64,000 nt of DNA from Leishmania infantum JPCM5 (taxonomy: Eukaryota > Euglenozoa > Kinetoplastea > Trypanosomatida > Trypanosomatidae), in NCBI RefSeq assembly GCF_000002875.2, contig NC_009420.2, positions 804,001 through 868,000 of the forward strand, given 5' to 3'. Under the pieces are notes generated by a model. The model was not told where the DNA came from, searched no databases, and saw only the letters and a program-made list of their open reading frames with translations. Each line of letters opens with the position of its first letter. Positions within the stretch are counted from its first letter, which is position 1. Below, piece by piece: positions 10,656 to 20,744 of the stretch. The translations under genes and the position numbers were made by a program.

Positions 10656-11648
10656 ATGACCGAAAAGCCCGCGAAGGAGCCGCCGCTGCCGCGAGACTTG
10701 AAGGCGCAGTTTGACGTGCTCGCTGGCACTCGGTGGGACAGCGTTGGCGACGATGCTGACGCCGCCGAACACCTCTCGCAGCTCCGCCACGACTGGAAGA
10801 CGCTGGGCAATGCTTGCTACGGCAAAGGGTACTTTTTGGCCGCAATCCGGTGCTACTCGCGGCTGCTGGAAGTGCCCGGCGGCGACACGGCACAGATCCG
10901 CAGCAATCGCAGCGCCGCTTACTTGCAGTCGCCCATGCTGGTAGGTCCTTCGTTGGCGCTCAAGGACGCCGAGAAGGCCGTGGAGCTGGAGCCGAAGTGG
11001 TTCAAGGCCCACCTCCGCGTCGGCGACGCGCATCGGAAGCGCGGCCACTTCGCCGAGGCAGAGGCTGCATACCGTGAGGCGTTGGCCCTGCAGCCGGAGT
11101 GCGCCACCGCGCTAGCGGGGCTTCGTGCTCTGCAGGTAGAGTCAGCGGATTTGCCTGCAGCAGCGGCCACATTTCTGCGCGGTCACGCGGAGCGCGCGCC
11201 GTACCACAATGCGTCGCCGTCACCGAAGCCGATTTCGTCCACAACTACCGCCCACGCGGCTGCAGCGGCGCAAGCGAAGGAAGAGGAGCTGCAGCTGACA
11301 CAGGAGCAGCTCGTTCACAAGTGGAAGGCGGACATCAGCACACGTGAGGGTCGAACGGGCTGTCGACCGCGACAGGCGTCGCTCTCGCAAGCCGACAGGC
11401 AGCAGGGTGCCGCCGTTAAGCAGGCGTTGCTGGCTCGCTTCCGCGCTAAGCTCGAGTCCAACGGTGAGTTCAGCGCAACCCTTCGCGATCGGTGCGAGGA
11501 GGCCATGCTGCGCGGCGAGGGGGTCAACTACCGCGATGCAGACAAACTCCGCAACACCTACTCACACGCCACGAACGGCATCGGGCTGGGCATCTCATCC
11601 GACGCATACAAGGAGTACACAGGGCGTGTGGATCACCGCATGTGGTGA
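10656..11648 (+). CDS. Tetratricopeptide-repeat protein, possibly an Hsp70/Hsp90 co-chaperone type
   Basis: 330 aa starting at ATG 10656 (MTEKPAKEPPLPRDL); the TTG two codons upstream is not needed. About three TPR units span residues 45-158: LGNACYGKGYFLAAIRCYSR, an AYLQSP..ALKDAEKAVELEP unit, and HLRVGDAHRKRGHFAEAEAA. This arrangement, with Asn and basic residues in the first repeats (SNRSAAY), resembles STI1/TTC-type domains that bind EEVD tails. That partner assignment is inferred. A polar low-complexity link follows, then a charged helical segment. The last 30 residues (YSHATNGIGLGISSD.. to DHRMW) are not low-complexity and may be a conserved tail. No membrane segment or signal peptide. 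Confidence 0.8.
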   Translation: MTEKPAKEPPLPRDLKAQFDVLAGTRWDSVGDDADAAEHLSQLRHDWKTLGNACYGKGYFLAAIRCYSRLLEVPGGDTAQIRSNRSAAYLQSPMLVGPSLALKDAEKAVELEPKWFKAHLRVGDAHRKRGHFAEAEAAYREALALQPECATALAGLRALQVESADLPAAAATFLRGHAERAPYHNASPSPKPISSTTTAHAAAAAQAKEEELQLTQEQLVHKWKADISTREGRTGCRPRQASLSQADRQQGAAVKQALLARFRAKLESNGEFSATLRDRCEEAMLRGEGVNYRDADKLRNTYSHATNGIGLGISSDAYKEYTGRVDHRMW

Positions 11649-12658
11649 TGGAGCAACACATACACAGAGAGCTGAGGGAGAGTAAGGAGGAGAGGTAGAT
11701 GTATGGGGAGAGGCTGCGCAACAGGAAAAGCGTCGAGACACGATCTTCTCGTACATACGCACACAAGCAAAAAAACAACACTCGATCTGCACACCCATCC
11801 TCATCCCCCCTCCCTCCCTCTTCCTCTCGCTCTCCTCCTCCCTCTTCGTGGGTGAGTGTGTGTGGATCGGCCGTGATGAGTGCGGGGATCTTCTTTCTTT
11901 TCTTACTGTTGTTTTCGCTCGACCACGGAGGTGTGTGTGTGTGTGCATACAGGTGAGCGTGTGCCTTCTCCCTTTTTTCTCCTACTTATTTTGCCTTTTC
12001 GTCTTTTTCCGGTAGTACTGGAACCCCTGGCCTTCTTTTTCGTTTCCTTATTGCCCTCCATCATACTCCCTTTCTTTGGCCGCTTTTCGCCGCCGTGCCG
12101 ACACTGGAGCGTTTTGTTGTCGTTGTTGCTTGCGTTGTTGCACTTGTCGTTTCTCATGTCTTTTCTTTTGATTGCTCGTTCACCCTCCCACCTCCCCCAT
12201 CGCCCTCTTCGGTTGATGTCGTTGTGAAGCATCAGTGGCCCCCATTACACGCGTTGTTGCAGATGCTTATGCGCGTGCATGGCACGTCTCTCGGTGGGTG
12301 TGTGGATGTTTATGCACGCGTCTTGGAGACCTTCAGGGCTATCTACGGGCACCAGACCTTCTTCTACTCCACGTGCACTTCGCCTACGTGTGTATTTTCT
12401 TTTCGCTTCTCCGACCCATGCCTTTTTTCTGCTCGTCTGCACCGCACCTCCCCTCACCTCCCTTGGCACGTCCGCGGTGCTGAGAAGTACGGTGGTTGCT
12501 TGGTTTCTTTTTTGTTGTTGCTTCGTCGTCGTCGTGTTCTCGCTTTGGCTCTCTCCTTTCCCGCGGGTTCACGGAGAAGCTGCCCGACCTCGCAGAAGCA
12601 GAAACGCTCCATCACTGGAGCGATACTATGCCCGCAGTGGAAAAACGATGTAAACAAG

Positions 12659-12681
12659 CACACACACACACACACACACAC
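12659..12681 (+). repeat. (CA)n microsatellite
   Basis: An uninterrupted CA repeat of about 11 units in the spacer downstream of the TPR gene. Confidence 0.9.
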
Positions 12682-14364
12682 CGATTGAAACTCTTTCTTG
12701 CGTTCGTACGAAAAGAAGTGACAAAAAAGGGATAGACGCTCACATCCAACCCCACCACCGCCGTTGCGCCGTTTGACCATCTTCGACGCTCTCAATGCGT
12801 AACTGTGAGGACGCTTCTCCTCCCAACCCACCCCTGCTCTTTTATAATCTCGACTCCCCTCTTCCTTCTTCGGCCCCTAAAGGCGAGAAGGCGATGCGGC
12901 TTTTCCGAGAAACACCGCCGATGGCGGTAATGAGCGACGAAGGCGTCTGGGACCATGATAACGCGACGGCTGTCTACCCGGTCTCTCCCTATCATGACTT
13001 TGCCGTGCTCATTCCGATCCGCGCCTTTACTCTTTGTGCTCCCCTTTTTCCTTCCTCAACACTCGCCTCTCCGTCACCCGCTTCCACATACCCTCCTCCC
13101 TTCTCTCCTCCCCGGCAGTCCGTTGAAGCAGCCGCGCCGCCTTCACCCACGATGCCTCTCCTCTCCCCTTTCATCTCAAGCAGAGCGACACCCTCATCGT
13201 CTAGGCAGCAGCAGCAAGGAAGGCGAACATATCCTTTTGGCCCTCTCCTTAGCTGCCGTGCGCTTCCAGTGCCGCTTACACCGGAGGCGGGAACACTCGC
13301 AACGAACGAACAACCTCCCACCTCCTCCAAAAACTAAAAGAAAAGCAAAGCAAGACGCCACCAGGTCCTCCCAACCGCAGCACACAGCACTTTCCTATTC
13401 GTGCCCCACCCTCACGGCCCTCTCCTCTCTCCTCTGTTTGCTGCTGCGACCTTTGCTCTCTGCGACTGTGCAAGTGGAAGGAGACAACGCGGGCATGTCG
13501 TTGTGTGTCTGTGTCCAGGTGCGTGTGCAAGCGTATATGGCCCCAATCAGGGCCTTTTTCCAGGAAAGGAGGAGGCCTTCTCTTCCATTTCCAGTGTATA
13601 TGTTTTTTCTATTTTCTTTTTTTTTCCGAGTGCTCATTCTCTTCTGCATGTGACCCCACCAACACCCTCCCACCCTCCTTCTTTAGGGTATTTCCTCTTG
13701 GACTCTCTCTCTCACTCGTGTTTTGCTTTTATCTTTCTGCCACTTAGGTTTTGGGGTGTAACTTGCCCTGCATTTTCCTGCCCGTCAGGGGGAGGGCGTA
13801 TCAGTGCGCACTCCTTTGCTTTATTTGGGTGTCGGTGTGCCGCCTCGACGCTTCCCTCATTCTTTCCGCCTTTTTTCTTTTCTTCCTTTCTTCGTTGTCT
13901 TCTTCGCGGATAGACTTGTTTCTCTTCTTGTCAGCACACGTCTTGAGTCACCCTCCCCCCTCCTCCTCACCCTTCCCTCTGCCCCCCTCCGCCCCGCCGA
14001 GCTGCTTTGGTTTTCTTCAGCTGTCACCAGCGTGTCTTTCCCTATCATGCAGCTCTCTCTCGCTCTCTTCACGTTGCGCTGCTGCCCTCTTGCAACCGGC
14101 CATTTTTCCTTTTCATTTTGAGCTGGCCTCTTTCTGTCGTCGATCCAACCCCCTTGCCTTTTCACTTGCCTGTGGGTTTTGGTGGGGCGCATGGAGTGTG
14201 AGTGTCTTCGATTGCTATGATTCTCATTATTGTGGTGCTGAGGCGTCCGCGTGCGTGTCGCTCCTAGTGGGCCTTTATTTCCGCTTCTCTCTTCCTCCCC
14301 CCTGAAGATGGAGCACGCATCAACGCGTGATATCACACAGATCGGCACCCACCCCTCTCTCTCT

Positions 14365-14384
14365 ACACACACACACACACACAC
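14365..14384 (+). repeat. (AC)n microsatellite bordering a retroposon fragment
   Basis: An uninterrupted AC repeat directly 5' of the SIDER2-like block. Confidence 0.9.
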
Positions 14385-14890
14385 TGTTTGTGTGGGGAGG
14401 CCATGCAGCAGCCCCTCTATCCCCTGGCAAATGCGGAACCACCTCTGCTGGTGACAGGGTCAAGCACCCTACGACGTAGGGGTAGTTCAGCGCGACCTAT
14501 CGCTGCTGATGTCGGCGGTTAGGCCCTGGATGGCGTCGCGTCGGAGGGACCTGCGACAGTGGACACGCTTGCGCCATCCACATGATGGAGCAGGGTGTCC
14601 GCGTGACTCGAGTGTCTCCCACCCGGCCTCTCACTGCCAGTTGGTGGGTGCGCCTGCGTGCCACTCCGAGAGGGGGCGCCCGGCGGCGACTGGCGAAGCG
14701 GGTGGGTGGGGCAGAGCTGGATGCAGGGGCCGTGCTCTCAGAAGATGACTGGGTCGGCGCACTGCTGTAATGCGCGTGTATCTGCCGCTTACTCGCACCA
14801 CGCGGACGGGCCCTGCGACAGGCCAAATGGAGTGGCGTGTAGCGAATTTTGCATGGTCGTATGGTCACGTAAAAACAAAACGAAAGCTGT
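14385..14890 (+). mobile_element. SIDER2-like degenerate short retroposon
   Basis: A GC-rich island of about 500 bp in an otherwise pyrimidine-rich spacer, with no coding constraint. It contains blocks that I recognise as SIDER2-like. Examples are the CCCCTCTATCCCCTGGCAAA segment (about 14412), the CATCCACATGATGGAGCAGG segment (about 14576), and a following block about tgtctcccacccggcctctc (about 14611). It ends near an A-rich stretch (14871-14884) that could be the tail. SIDERs are truncated relatives of ingi/L1Tc elements found mostly in Leishmania 3'UTRs, where SIDER2 copies can destabilise mRNA. Here it would lie in the 3'UTR or spacer of the TPR gene. The match is from memory of the family; the ends are approximate. 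Confidence 0.65.
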
Positions 14891-15633
14891 TCCGTTTCCA
14901 CGGAGCATACCTCCTCCCTCCTTCGCTCTCCTCATCCTCCTCCTTCATTGGCGTTGGCAAATGTGTGGGTTTGCCCCTGCTGGCTTAGCTTCTCTGACTT
15001 TTCTCTCTCGCATCGCTCAGCATCATGGCACGCGTAGGCTTGCGCGCACACGCACCAAAAGAAAAAGACTTGCAGTTCGTCGGTGCACTCAGCGAAGCTC
15101 GCAGGGAGCGAACTGAACAAGCCTCTGTCGGAATCGCACGAGTCGGGGTCAGCAGTCCTGAAGGGAGCGGAGGGGGGAGGGGGCAACGAAAGAAGCCTGC
15201 AACCAGTCAGAAGAGTTATGACGAAGACCGCCACAACAGACGGCTTTGGGTTGCTGCTGCCCCCACCCCTCCCCCTCCCTTCCTTCTTTGTATCTCTGCT
15301 TCCCTCATGGCGCTCTCTATTCTCGTTCTCCACTCACTGTTTCTGGTTCTATCCGTTTGCGTCACCGTGTGATGTGAGGTGGTCTCGGCGTGTACTACCC
15401 CTCTCCCGCGTGTTACATCCTAGTAGGGGTGTGGGTGGCGTGTACGCACGGCCATCATCTTGGTTGCTTGGCTTCTCTGCTGTCGTCGCCCCCTCCCTTC
15501 CTCGCATCATGATCGCTTTCATTTGGAGGTCTCAGTCCTACCTCTTCTCCGCTTTTCTTGGGATGGCCACTTCACTGTTCCCACCAACGGAGCCCACAGA
15601 TCGACTCGAAAAAGGCTTGTGCTGAGCCGGAAA

Positions 15634-18600
15634 ATGCGTATCACCGCGGCGACAGCGACCGCCCCTGTCGGTGCCCCAGGCGCCAGAATCCGCAAGGGGA
15701 AGGCAAAAACCATCCGCGCCGTCGCCGCGGCAGGCGCTGTATGGCGCCCCCAATCGCAGCTCATCTTCACCTCCAACGCCACCTCTGTGAAGGCGACGCC
15801 GAACGGCGAACTTGGCGCCTCGACAACCGCAGGGGCCATCAGCACCAATGACAGCATCAACGGCTACACCGTCACCTCATCAGCGCTGGCGATAAAGACT
15901 GCAGGTACTGGAGTCGGTGGCAGCTGTGGGGTTGCCTCGGTGCTCCCCATACCCACCGCGCCATCCTCTGGTAGCGCGCAAGCACCTCCGCTGTCGTCGT
16001 CAGGGCGTGCTGGGCTGGAAAGCCAGATTTTGCGGAACGACACTCTCGAAGCTGTGAGGCGATCAGGCGCCGAGGGGTTTCCACCCTCGCGGGAGAAGGG
16101 CGTTGTCAGTTGCACGTTGCTAGCAGCCGAAAAGCGACGCCGTGTTGCGGACGCCGCCGCGACAAGCGAGCTCAGCACAGACGACCGAAATGCGTTCACC
16201 CCTGCTGAGGTGCCGCTCTGGGTGGCTGGCGGCGCTCCTCTCGATGCTTCCAAGGCTGCAGATACCGGTGGGGGCGCCAGCGCTGCTTCCTTCGAAGGAG
16301 CGATGGGCAACTCGCCCTTCGTGTCGAGCTCCTCCTCAGCTTCTTCCGACACAGGATGTGCGCAGCGGGCAAAGGCCTTGCACACAGACCAGCGGCCCTC
16401 AGCGACGCACCGGTGCGACAAGGGCGCTTTCGAGAAGCGGCCGCAGCTGCTCCTGTCGCTTGCGCAGGACAACCGGGGTTTCCTCAATCCTGGCTACTCG
16501 TGCAGCTCCTCAGTCTCGAGCAGTGAGGACCGCGGCGCTGGCAGTGGGCGTGCAGGTAGCGACGGCAGCGCCGGTTCGGCAAGGCGCCAGGGTACCCCAT
16601 CTGCGACACCTTTCAGTCGAGCCGCACCATCAGAGCAGCGCGGAAAAGCGTGCGGCGGCGCGACTCCGCCGGCGTCCACTACCCTTCTGGGTTGCGGCAG
16701 GAATCGGGCCACCCTCGCTGTCTTCCCGCTGACCGCCGCGGAGGAGCAGTCAGCCCGGCAAGCGTACGACACCTACCGAGCACAGCAAGAGAAAGCGAGT
16801 TATCACAGAAATCACGCCAGCGCCACTAAGCACTGCTCTCAGCGCTCTGCTTCCGTGCCCCCATCCGCCCTGAGCACTTCCACGCCTGTAGGGAAGCGTG
16901 AGCTGCTGCGGCTACTTCGCGGGCTTTATCACCGTGCACAGGCCATGATGGCATGTACCACAAAGACCGCCGCGCCGGCGTCCGCCCCGCCGCAGAGGAA
17001 GGCGGTGTCGCCAACGATCACCGTTAGCGCGGCAGACGTACTGCACGAGTTTCCTTCCACCAAATACCTGCTCAACGCAGCTGAGGCATGCTTTGGCAGC
17101 CGTCGTTTCCGAACTCTCATGGCTGCTGTGGTGGCAGACAGTGACGCCCTCGCCCCCATCGTAGTTCGAAACAACGACGGAGGAGCGCCCGCCGTGCCCA
17201 CCGCTTCACGGTTACGGTTGTCGTCTTCGTCTCAAGGATTGACAGTGGAGGAGGCGCTCTCCTTCTTTAGGCACCTCAAGCATGAAATGGCCTCGGATGT
17301 GGCCAGGCAACGGGAGAGGAGGCAGGCAGAGCCGTCGGCGATGCCAGAAGCAGCGTCGGGGGACAAAGGGCGGAATCGCCCAGCGAAGGCGGCTCCATCA
17401 CAGCCGCTACTTGACCTGCAGGGTTCGCAGAAGAGGCGTAGTATTTCTGCCCCCAGTTGTCAAGCTGCCTCCCAGATGTGCCGTCTCCCTTCTGCGCAGG
17501 CCGGTCGACGCAGCGGCCGACCTCCGCCGACTCCTGTTGCGCGGATGGCGGCGAGGCGTGCCACGTCGGCGTCTTTCCTGCCGTCGTCTACCCCACCGTC
17601 GCCTTCCCCGCAGTTGTCTTCCTCACCGTCCAGGCCAGGGATTCCCGGGGCGGTGGCGTTGGCGGGGCCTCAGAAGCCAACTGGACGGCGTAAGGGCCCG
17701 CGCAGAAAAGTAGCGCTGCCGCGGCCGTCGCCGCATCTGCTCGGTAACAACTCGTGCGCGCCCGACGCAGCTTACAGGGATGACTTCATTCACACATATG
17801 TGCAGCGCAAGGCATTTGCTGAGATCGCCGGAGGCCAGGGCTGCCACCACAGCACCACCGTGACACTGGGGCAGCTGATAAAAGTGCTGCACTGGTTCGA
17901 GCTGGCGCTCAACCCCAGCGTCCTCGAGCGCCTGTGCGGCGTGCAGGCGCAGCCGGCGCGAGAATCGCCGGATATCTTCATCGACTTCAATACCTTTGTG
18001 AAGATCATCAACTCGGGCTTGCGTTGCCAGCGCTACAGTGGGGGCAGCGGCTCCTCTTCAGCACCCGCCTCCGCGTCGGCGGACAACGACGACGATCCGC
18101 AGTCCAACGCGTTTGTGCCGGTGTTGCCCCCAGAGGCGCCTGCACGGGCTTCTCCTGTGACGCTGCCTATTCCAGGCTTGACGGCGACCGACGGTGCATC
18201 GCTCAGCACGGGTAGCGGGTGTGCACCTTGCTCTAAAGCTGCCTCCTCCACCATCTCAGTGCGTGACAGTGGGGGCTCGAATCGTTCGCTACTGGTCCTC
18301 GCCCCAGTTTCTGCCGCGGCGCATTGCCGATTGAGCAGCCTCAGCAGCATGTCGACTTCAACCGCTTCTTCGCGGGCAAGTGGCGGCAGCATGCACAGGC
18401 CATTTATGGACACAGACGATGCGTACCCATTGGTGGCTCATGACTCCGCCATCGCAGCGCTCTGCCGCAGTATTCGCCAGCGGCTGCGCCGAGAGCTGCG
18501 GCGGAGCGTGAGCGGTGGGTCTAACGCGCTGCTGCGACCGCGAGACAACCAAGGCAACCGCAACGGGACTGGCGATGGCGCGTTGCAAAAGGAAGGAAAC

Positions 18601-19503
18601 GACCCGCAGTATTCTCCATCTAGCCGGACGGCGCCGGCTTCCTCGCGCTCGTGGAGGTCGTTGTCTTTGGCCTCCTCCGCAGCGTTGCCAATGCCCAGGG
18701 AGAACTTGAGCGCCGCCGGTCTAGTTGGTGAGAGCCAATCCGCTCCTGCACGTCGCGATGGCGAGGAATTCTCGGTATCGCCACACTTGTCGAAGTGGCT
18801 CAGTGACACGAAGCGTAGCACTCCGCTCTCTCGCCAGAGGCTGCGCGAGCAGCCGTCGCCGTCGCCGCTTGTAGTTCATGCGTTGCCTCCTCCCTCGCAT
18901 CCGTACACACCGACCCCTACGCCAAGAGCCCCGCGTGCACAGCCCGTCAGAAGAGGTGAGGGCGCCATTGCCTCCCAGTGGTTCCGCACAGCGCAGCGCT
19001 GGCGGGGGCACGGGCACCGACTCGCTGCTCCGCCGCCCGCCAGGCCGGCTACTGCGCAAAGACAGGCTCTCTCCGCTGCCGTGGCGAGGCGGTGTCGCCG
19101 GCATCAAGGATCGATGCACCTTATCACGTCCCTGTCGCCTTACAGCGATTCAGGCCATGGCGCCCGACGGCCCGCAAGCCATTGCTGGCCGCGCATCGCG
19201 ACTCTATCAACGCTGAGCCAGTCGCGAAGGTCGTCGTCGCTGCACTCCTGTGACACTCAGCCAGTGCTGCATTCGCTCCACTTGTCAGAACCCGACTTGT
19301 CTGCCGCTTTCCTGTCGCAGACTTTGCCTGCACAGACGGCGTCGAGGCACCAGAAACGGAACCGTCCAGCAAGCGCCTATACGCGACTTACGGCGGCACC
19401 AACGCATGACGCCTGTACAGCGCACGTCTTACACCCCCCTCTCTCACCAACCATCAGATCGTCGCCGCTGCCGTATCGGCGGCGGCTCTTCCAGGCCCGC
19501 TAG
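15634..19503 (+). CDS. Hypothetical low-complexity protein with degenerate EF-hand-like segment; 3' end probably frameshifted
   Basis: 1289 aa from the ATG at 15634 (MRITAATATAPVG); the frame is open upstream but reads as 5'UTR. Most of the protein is Ser/Ala/Gly/Pro-rich and probably disordered. Two ordered-looking parts stand out. Residues about 415-555 are helical and include EFPSTKYLLNAAEACFGS. Residues about 716-795 contain TTVTLGQLIKVLHWFELALN followed by a variable loop and IDFNTFVKII. The second resembles a calmodulin-type EF-hand pair, but the loops lack the usual Asp/Glu ligands, so calcium binding is doubtful. From about 18960 the coding signal appears to leave this frame. The last 180 residues in frame are Arg/Ser/His-rich, with atypical codon use, so the natural C-terminus was probably different. 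No known family recognised. Confidence 0.65.
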   Translation: MRITAATATAPVGAPGARIRKGKAKTIRAVAAAGAVWRPQSQLIFTSNATSVKATPNGELGASTTAGAISTNDSINGYTVTSSALAIKTAGTGVGGSCGVASVLPIPTAPSSGSAQAPPLSSSGRAGLESQILRNDTLEAVRRSGAEGFPPSREKGVVSCTLLAAEKRRRVADAAATSELSTDDRNAFTPAEVPLWVAGGAPLDASKAADTGGGASAASFEGAMGNSPFVSSSSSASSDTGCAQRAKALHTDQRPSATHRCDKGAFEKRPQLLLSLAQDNRGFLNPGYSCSSSVSSSEDRGAGSGRAGSDGSAGSARRQGTPSATPFSRAAPSEQRGKACGGATPPASTTLLGCGRNRATLAVFPLTAAEEQSARQAYDTYRAQQEKASYHRNHASATKHCSQRSASVPPSALSTSTPVGKRELLRLLRGLYHRAQAMMACTTKTAAPASAPPQRKAVSPTITVSAADVLHEFPSTKYLLNAAEACFGSRRFRTLMAAVVADSDALAPIVVRNNDGGAPAVPTASRLRLSSSSQGLTVEEALSFFRHLKHEMASDVARQRERRQAEPSAMPEAASGDKGRNRPAKAAPSQPLLDLQGSQKRRSISAPSCQAASQMCRLPSAQAGRRSGRPPPTPVARMAARRATSASFLPSSTPPSPSPQLSSSPSRPGIPGAVALAGPQKPTGRRKGPRRKVALPRPSPHLLGNNSCAPDAAYRDDFIHTYVQRKAFAEIAGGQGCHHSTTVTLGQLIKVLHWFELALNPSVLERLCGVQAQPARESPDIFIDFNTFVKIINSGLRCQRYSGGSGSSSAPASASADNDDDPQSNAFVPVLPPEAPARASPVTLPIPGLTATDGASLSTGSGCAPCSKAASSTISVRDSGGSNRSLLVLAPVSAAAHCRLSSLSSMSTSTASSRASGGSMHRPFMDTDDAYPLVAHDSAIAALCRSIRQRLRRELRRSVSGGSNALLRPRDNQGNRNGTGDGALQKEGNDPQYSPSSRTAPASSRSWRSLSLASSAALPMPRENLSAAGLVGESQSAPARRDGEEFSVSPHLSKWLSDTKRSTPLSRQRLREQPSPSPLVVHALPPPSHPYTPTPTPRAPRAQPVRRGEGAIASQWFRTAQRWRGHGHRLAAPPPARPATAQRQALSAAVARRCRRHQGSMHLITSLSPYSDSGHGARRPASHCWPRIATLSTLSQSRRSSSLHSCDTQPVLHSLHLSEPDLSAAFLSQTLPAQTASRHQKRNRPASAYTRLTAAPTHDACTAHVLHPPLSPTIRSSPLPYRRRLFQAR

Positions 19504-20744
19504 GACGGTGCAGACTGAGGTTGTAGTGAGACATTGCGGATCGGAGGTCAGTCACGTAGCCAATCAGGTGGACCCGCGTCACCGGCTGCCCTGCCGCTTC
19601 CGCCGTCCTGCAGCAGGTCGAGCCGAGCTAGCAGTCCAGTGCCCCGTTTCTCTCGTCGCTAGCGGCGACGGCGGTCGCTGCCCGGCCTCCGGTGTCTGAC
19701 TCGGTCGCTTCGTCTCTTGGCAGGTCTTCTTCAGCCTTCTCATCTGGACTTCGCACTGGTGTCGCCGCCGCATTTGGCTGCTGTGAGGAGCTAGCAGGGC
19801 TGAACACGCAGGGCAGAGGCGTGGCTCAGCGAGTGGCTTCCCTGTCCCCAACTACGGGGGGCCCCTGGGTTCCAAATGTGGGGCAGCGGCATCAGCGCGA
19901 CAGTCGATCACCTGGCGCTAGTGATCGGCCGCAAGGGAAGACTTTTGCTCGAGACAGCGGTCCAGGCTTTCTCATTTCGGACCCGCTGATATTTGGCGGA
20001 GCTGGATAAGATGAACATCGCAGCTGGTGATGTCGGCGCAGAGCTTCCCACACACACACACACACAAAAGTGCAGCCTGCGCCGACGTCTGCGACGTGCA
20101 CAGAACTCATAGCAGGTGTACCACTCCCTCGCACTACGCTGGGCAGACGTGCGAAGTGCTGTGGACACTGAATCTGTTCAAGCGCAGCAGTCCCACTAGC
20201 AAGGGCGCCATCACGCACTGCAACGGCCATTCCACACTAGTTGCGCCTGGGACCACCAGCGACGCATACCGCCGTACACAGCGTCAGTGGCGAGAGCGAA
20301 GCTGCACTGTAACGGCGATGACAACGGCCGACGAGACCCCCTCGCTGAGCTTTTCTGCCGCTGAGTGAGCATCGATAGTGCAGTTCAGCGTGGTGAATAG
20401 CATCCGTGCCGCTCTGATTGCTGCCGGCTGGCACAGCCACACCGACGCGCTTGGTCAGACGACAAGCGCGTCGTCAGTCAGCGGCTCCGGCTCCATGGGA
20501 GCGGAGTCTTGACTGAGTATATCGTCGAAGCTCCCTCGGCAGCAGAAAGCTGACCGGGCTCTTTGCGAGCCACCAAGGCCCGGGGCAGCGGCCCGGCAGC
20601 GACTCCAATGTGCATCGAGCCCTCAACTCGTCGCTCTGGCGGTACAACCCAAGCGGCATGCGCAACTTCGGCAGTTGGTTTGGTGGCACGACGACATCGC
20701 TGGTCGCGGCCGGCTTTCTTCAGCTTCATGCCCGTGGCACATGA
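18960..20744 (+). pseudogene. Decayed 3' coding region with frame changes and in-frame stops
   Basis: Protein-like sequence with Leishmania-type codons hops between frames. A frame-2 stretch covers about 18950-19090. Frame 0 then runs from about 19100 to 19525, interrupted by TGA at 19251-19253, TGA at 19407-19409 and TAG at 19524-19526. Examples are APYHVPVALQRFRPWRPTAR before the first stop and PETEPSSKRLYATYGGTNA after it. Another frame-0 piece is at 19640-20009. Frame 2 runs at 20160-20512, with TGA at 20366-20368 in the middle and a second TGA at 20510-20512. A last frame-0 piece runs from about 20520 to the TGA at 20742-20744, ending in GMRNFGSWFGGTTTSLVAAG plus 11 residues. It could be the ancestral end of the preceding 1289-aa gene or a separate lost gene. 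Sequencing indels could explain the frame changes but not so easily the stops. Confidence 0.6.
20049..20066 (+). repeat. (CA)n tract inside the decayed region
   Basis: A CA repeat inserted between coding-like blocks of the pseudogene, consistent with loss of coding constraint. Confidence 0.8.

Larger units (their letters stand above)
11649..15633 (+). other. Large intergenic spacer containing a SIDER2-like element
   Basis: About 4 kb without a credible intact gene. It contains (CA)n at 12659-12681, T-rich tracts around 13600-13630, (AC)n at 14365-14384, the retroposon fragment described separately, and pyrimidine-rich sequence before the next gene. A 180-codon open frame at 12795-13337 starts with ATG and has a less biased segment at about 12880-13010, but the rest is Pro/Ser low complexity. 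Confidence 0.55.

Noticed and set aside
12795..13337. 180-codon ATG-started open frame in the 4-kb spacer
   Set aside because: Only about 40 residues look balanced; the rest is Pro/Ser-rich translation of C/T-rich sequence. No domain and no clear splice context.
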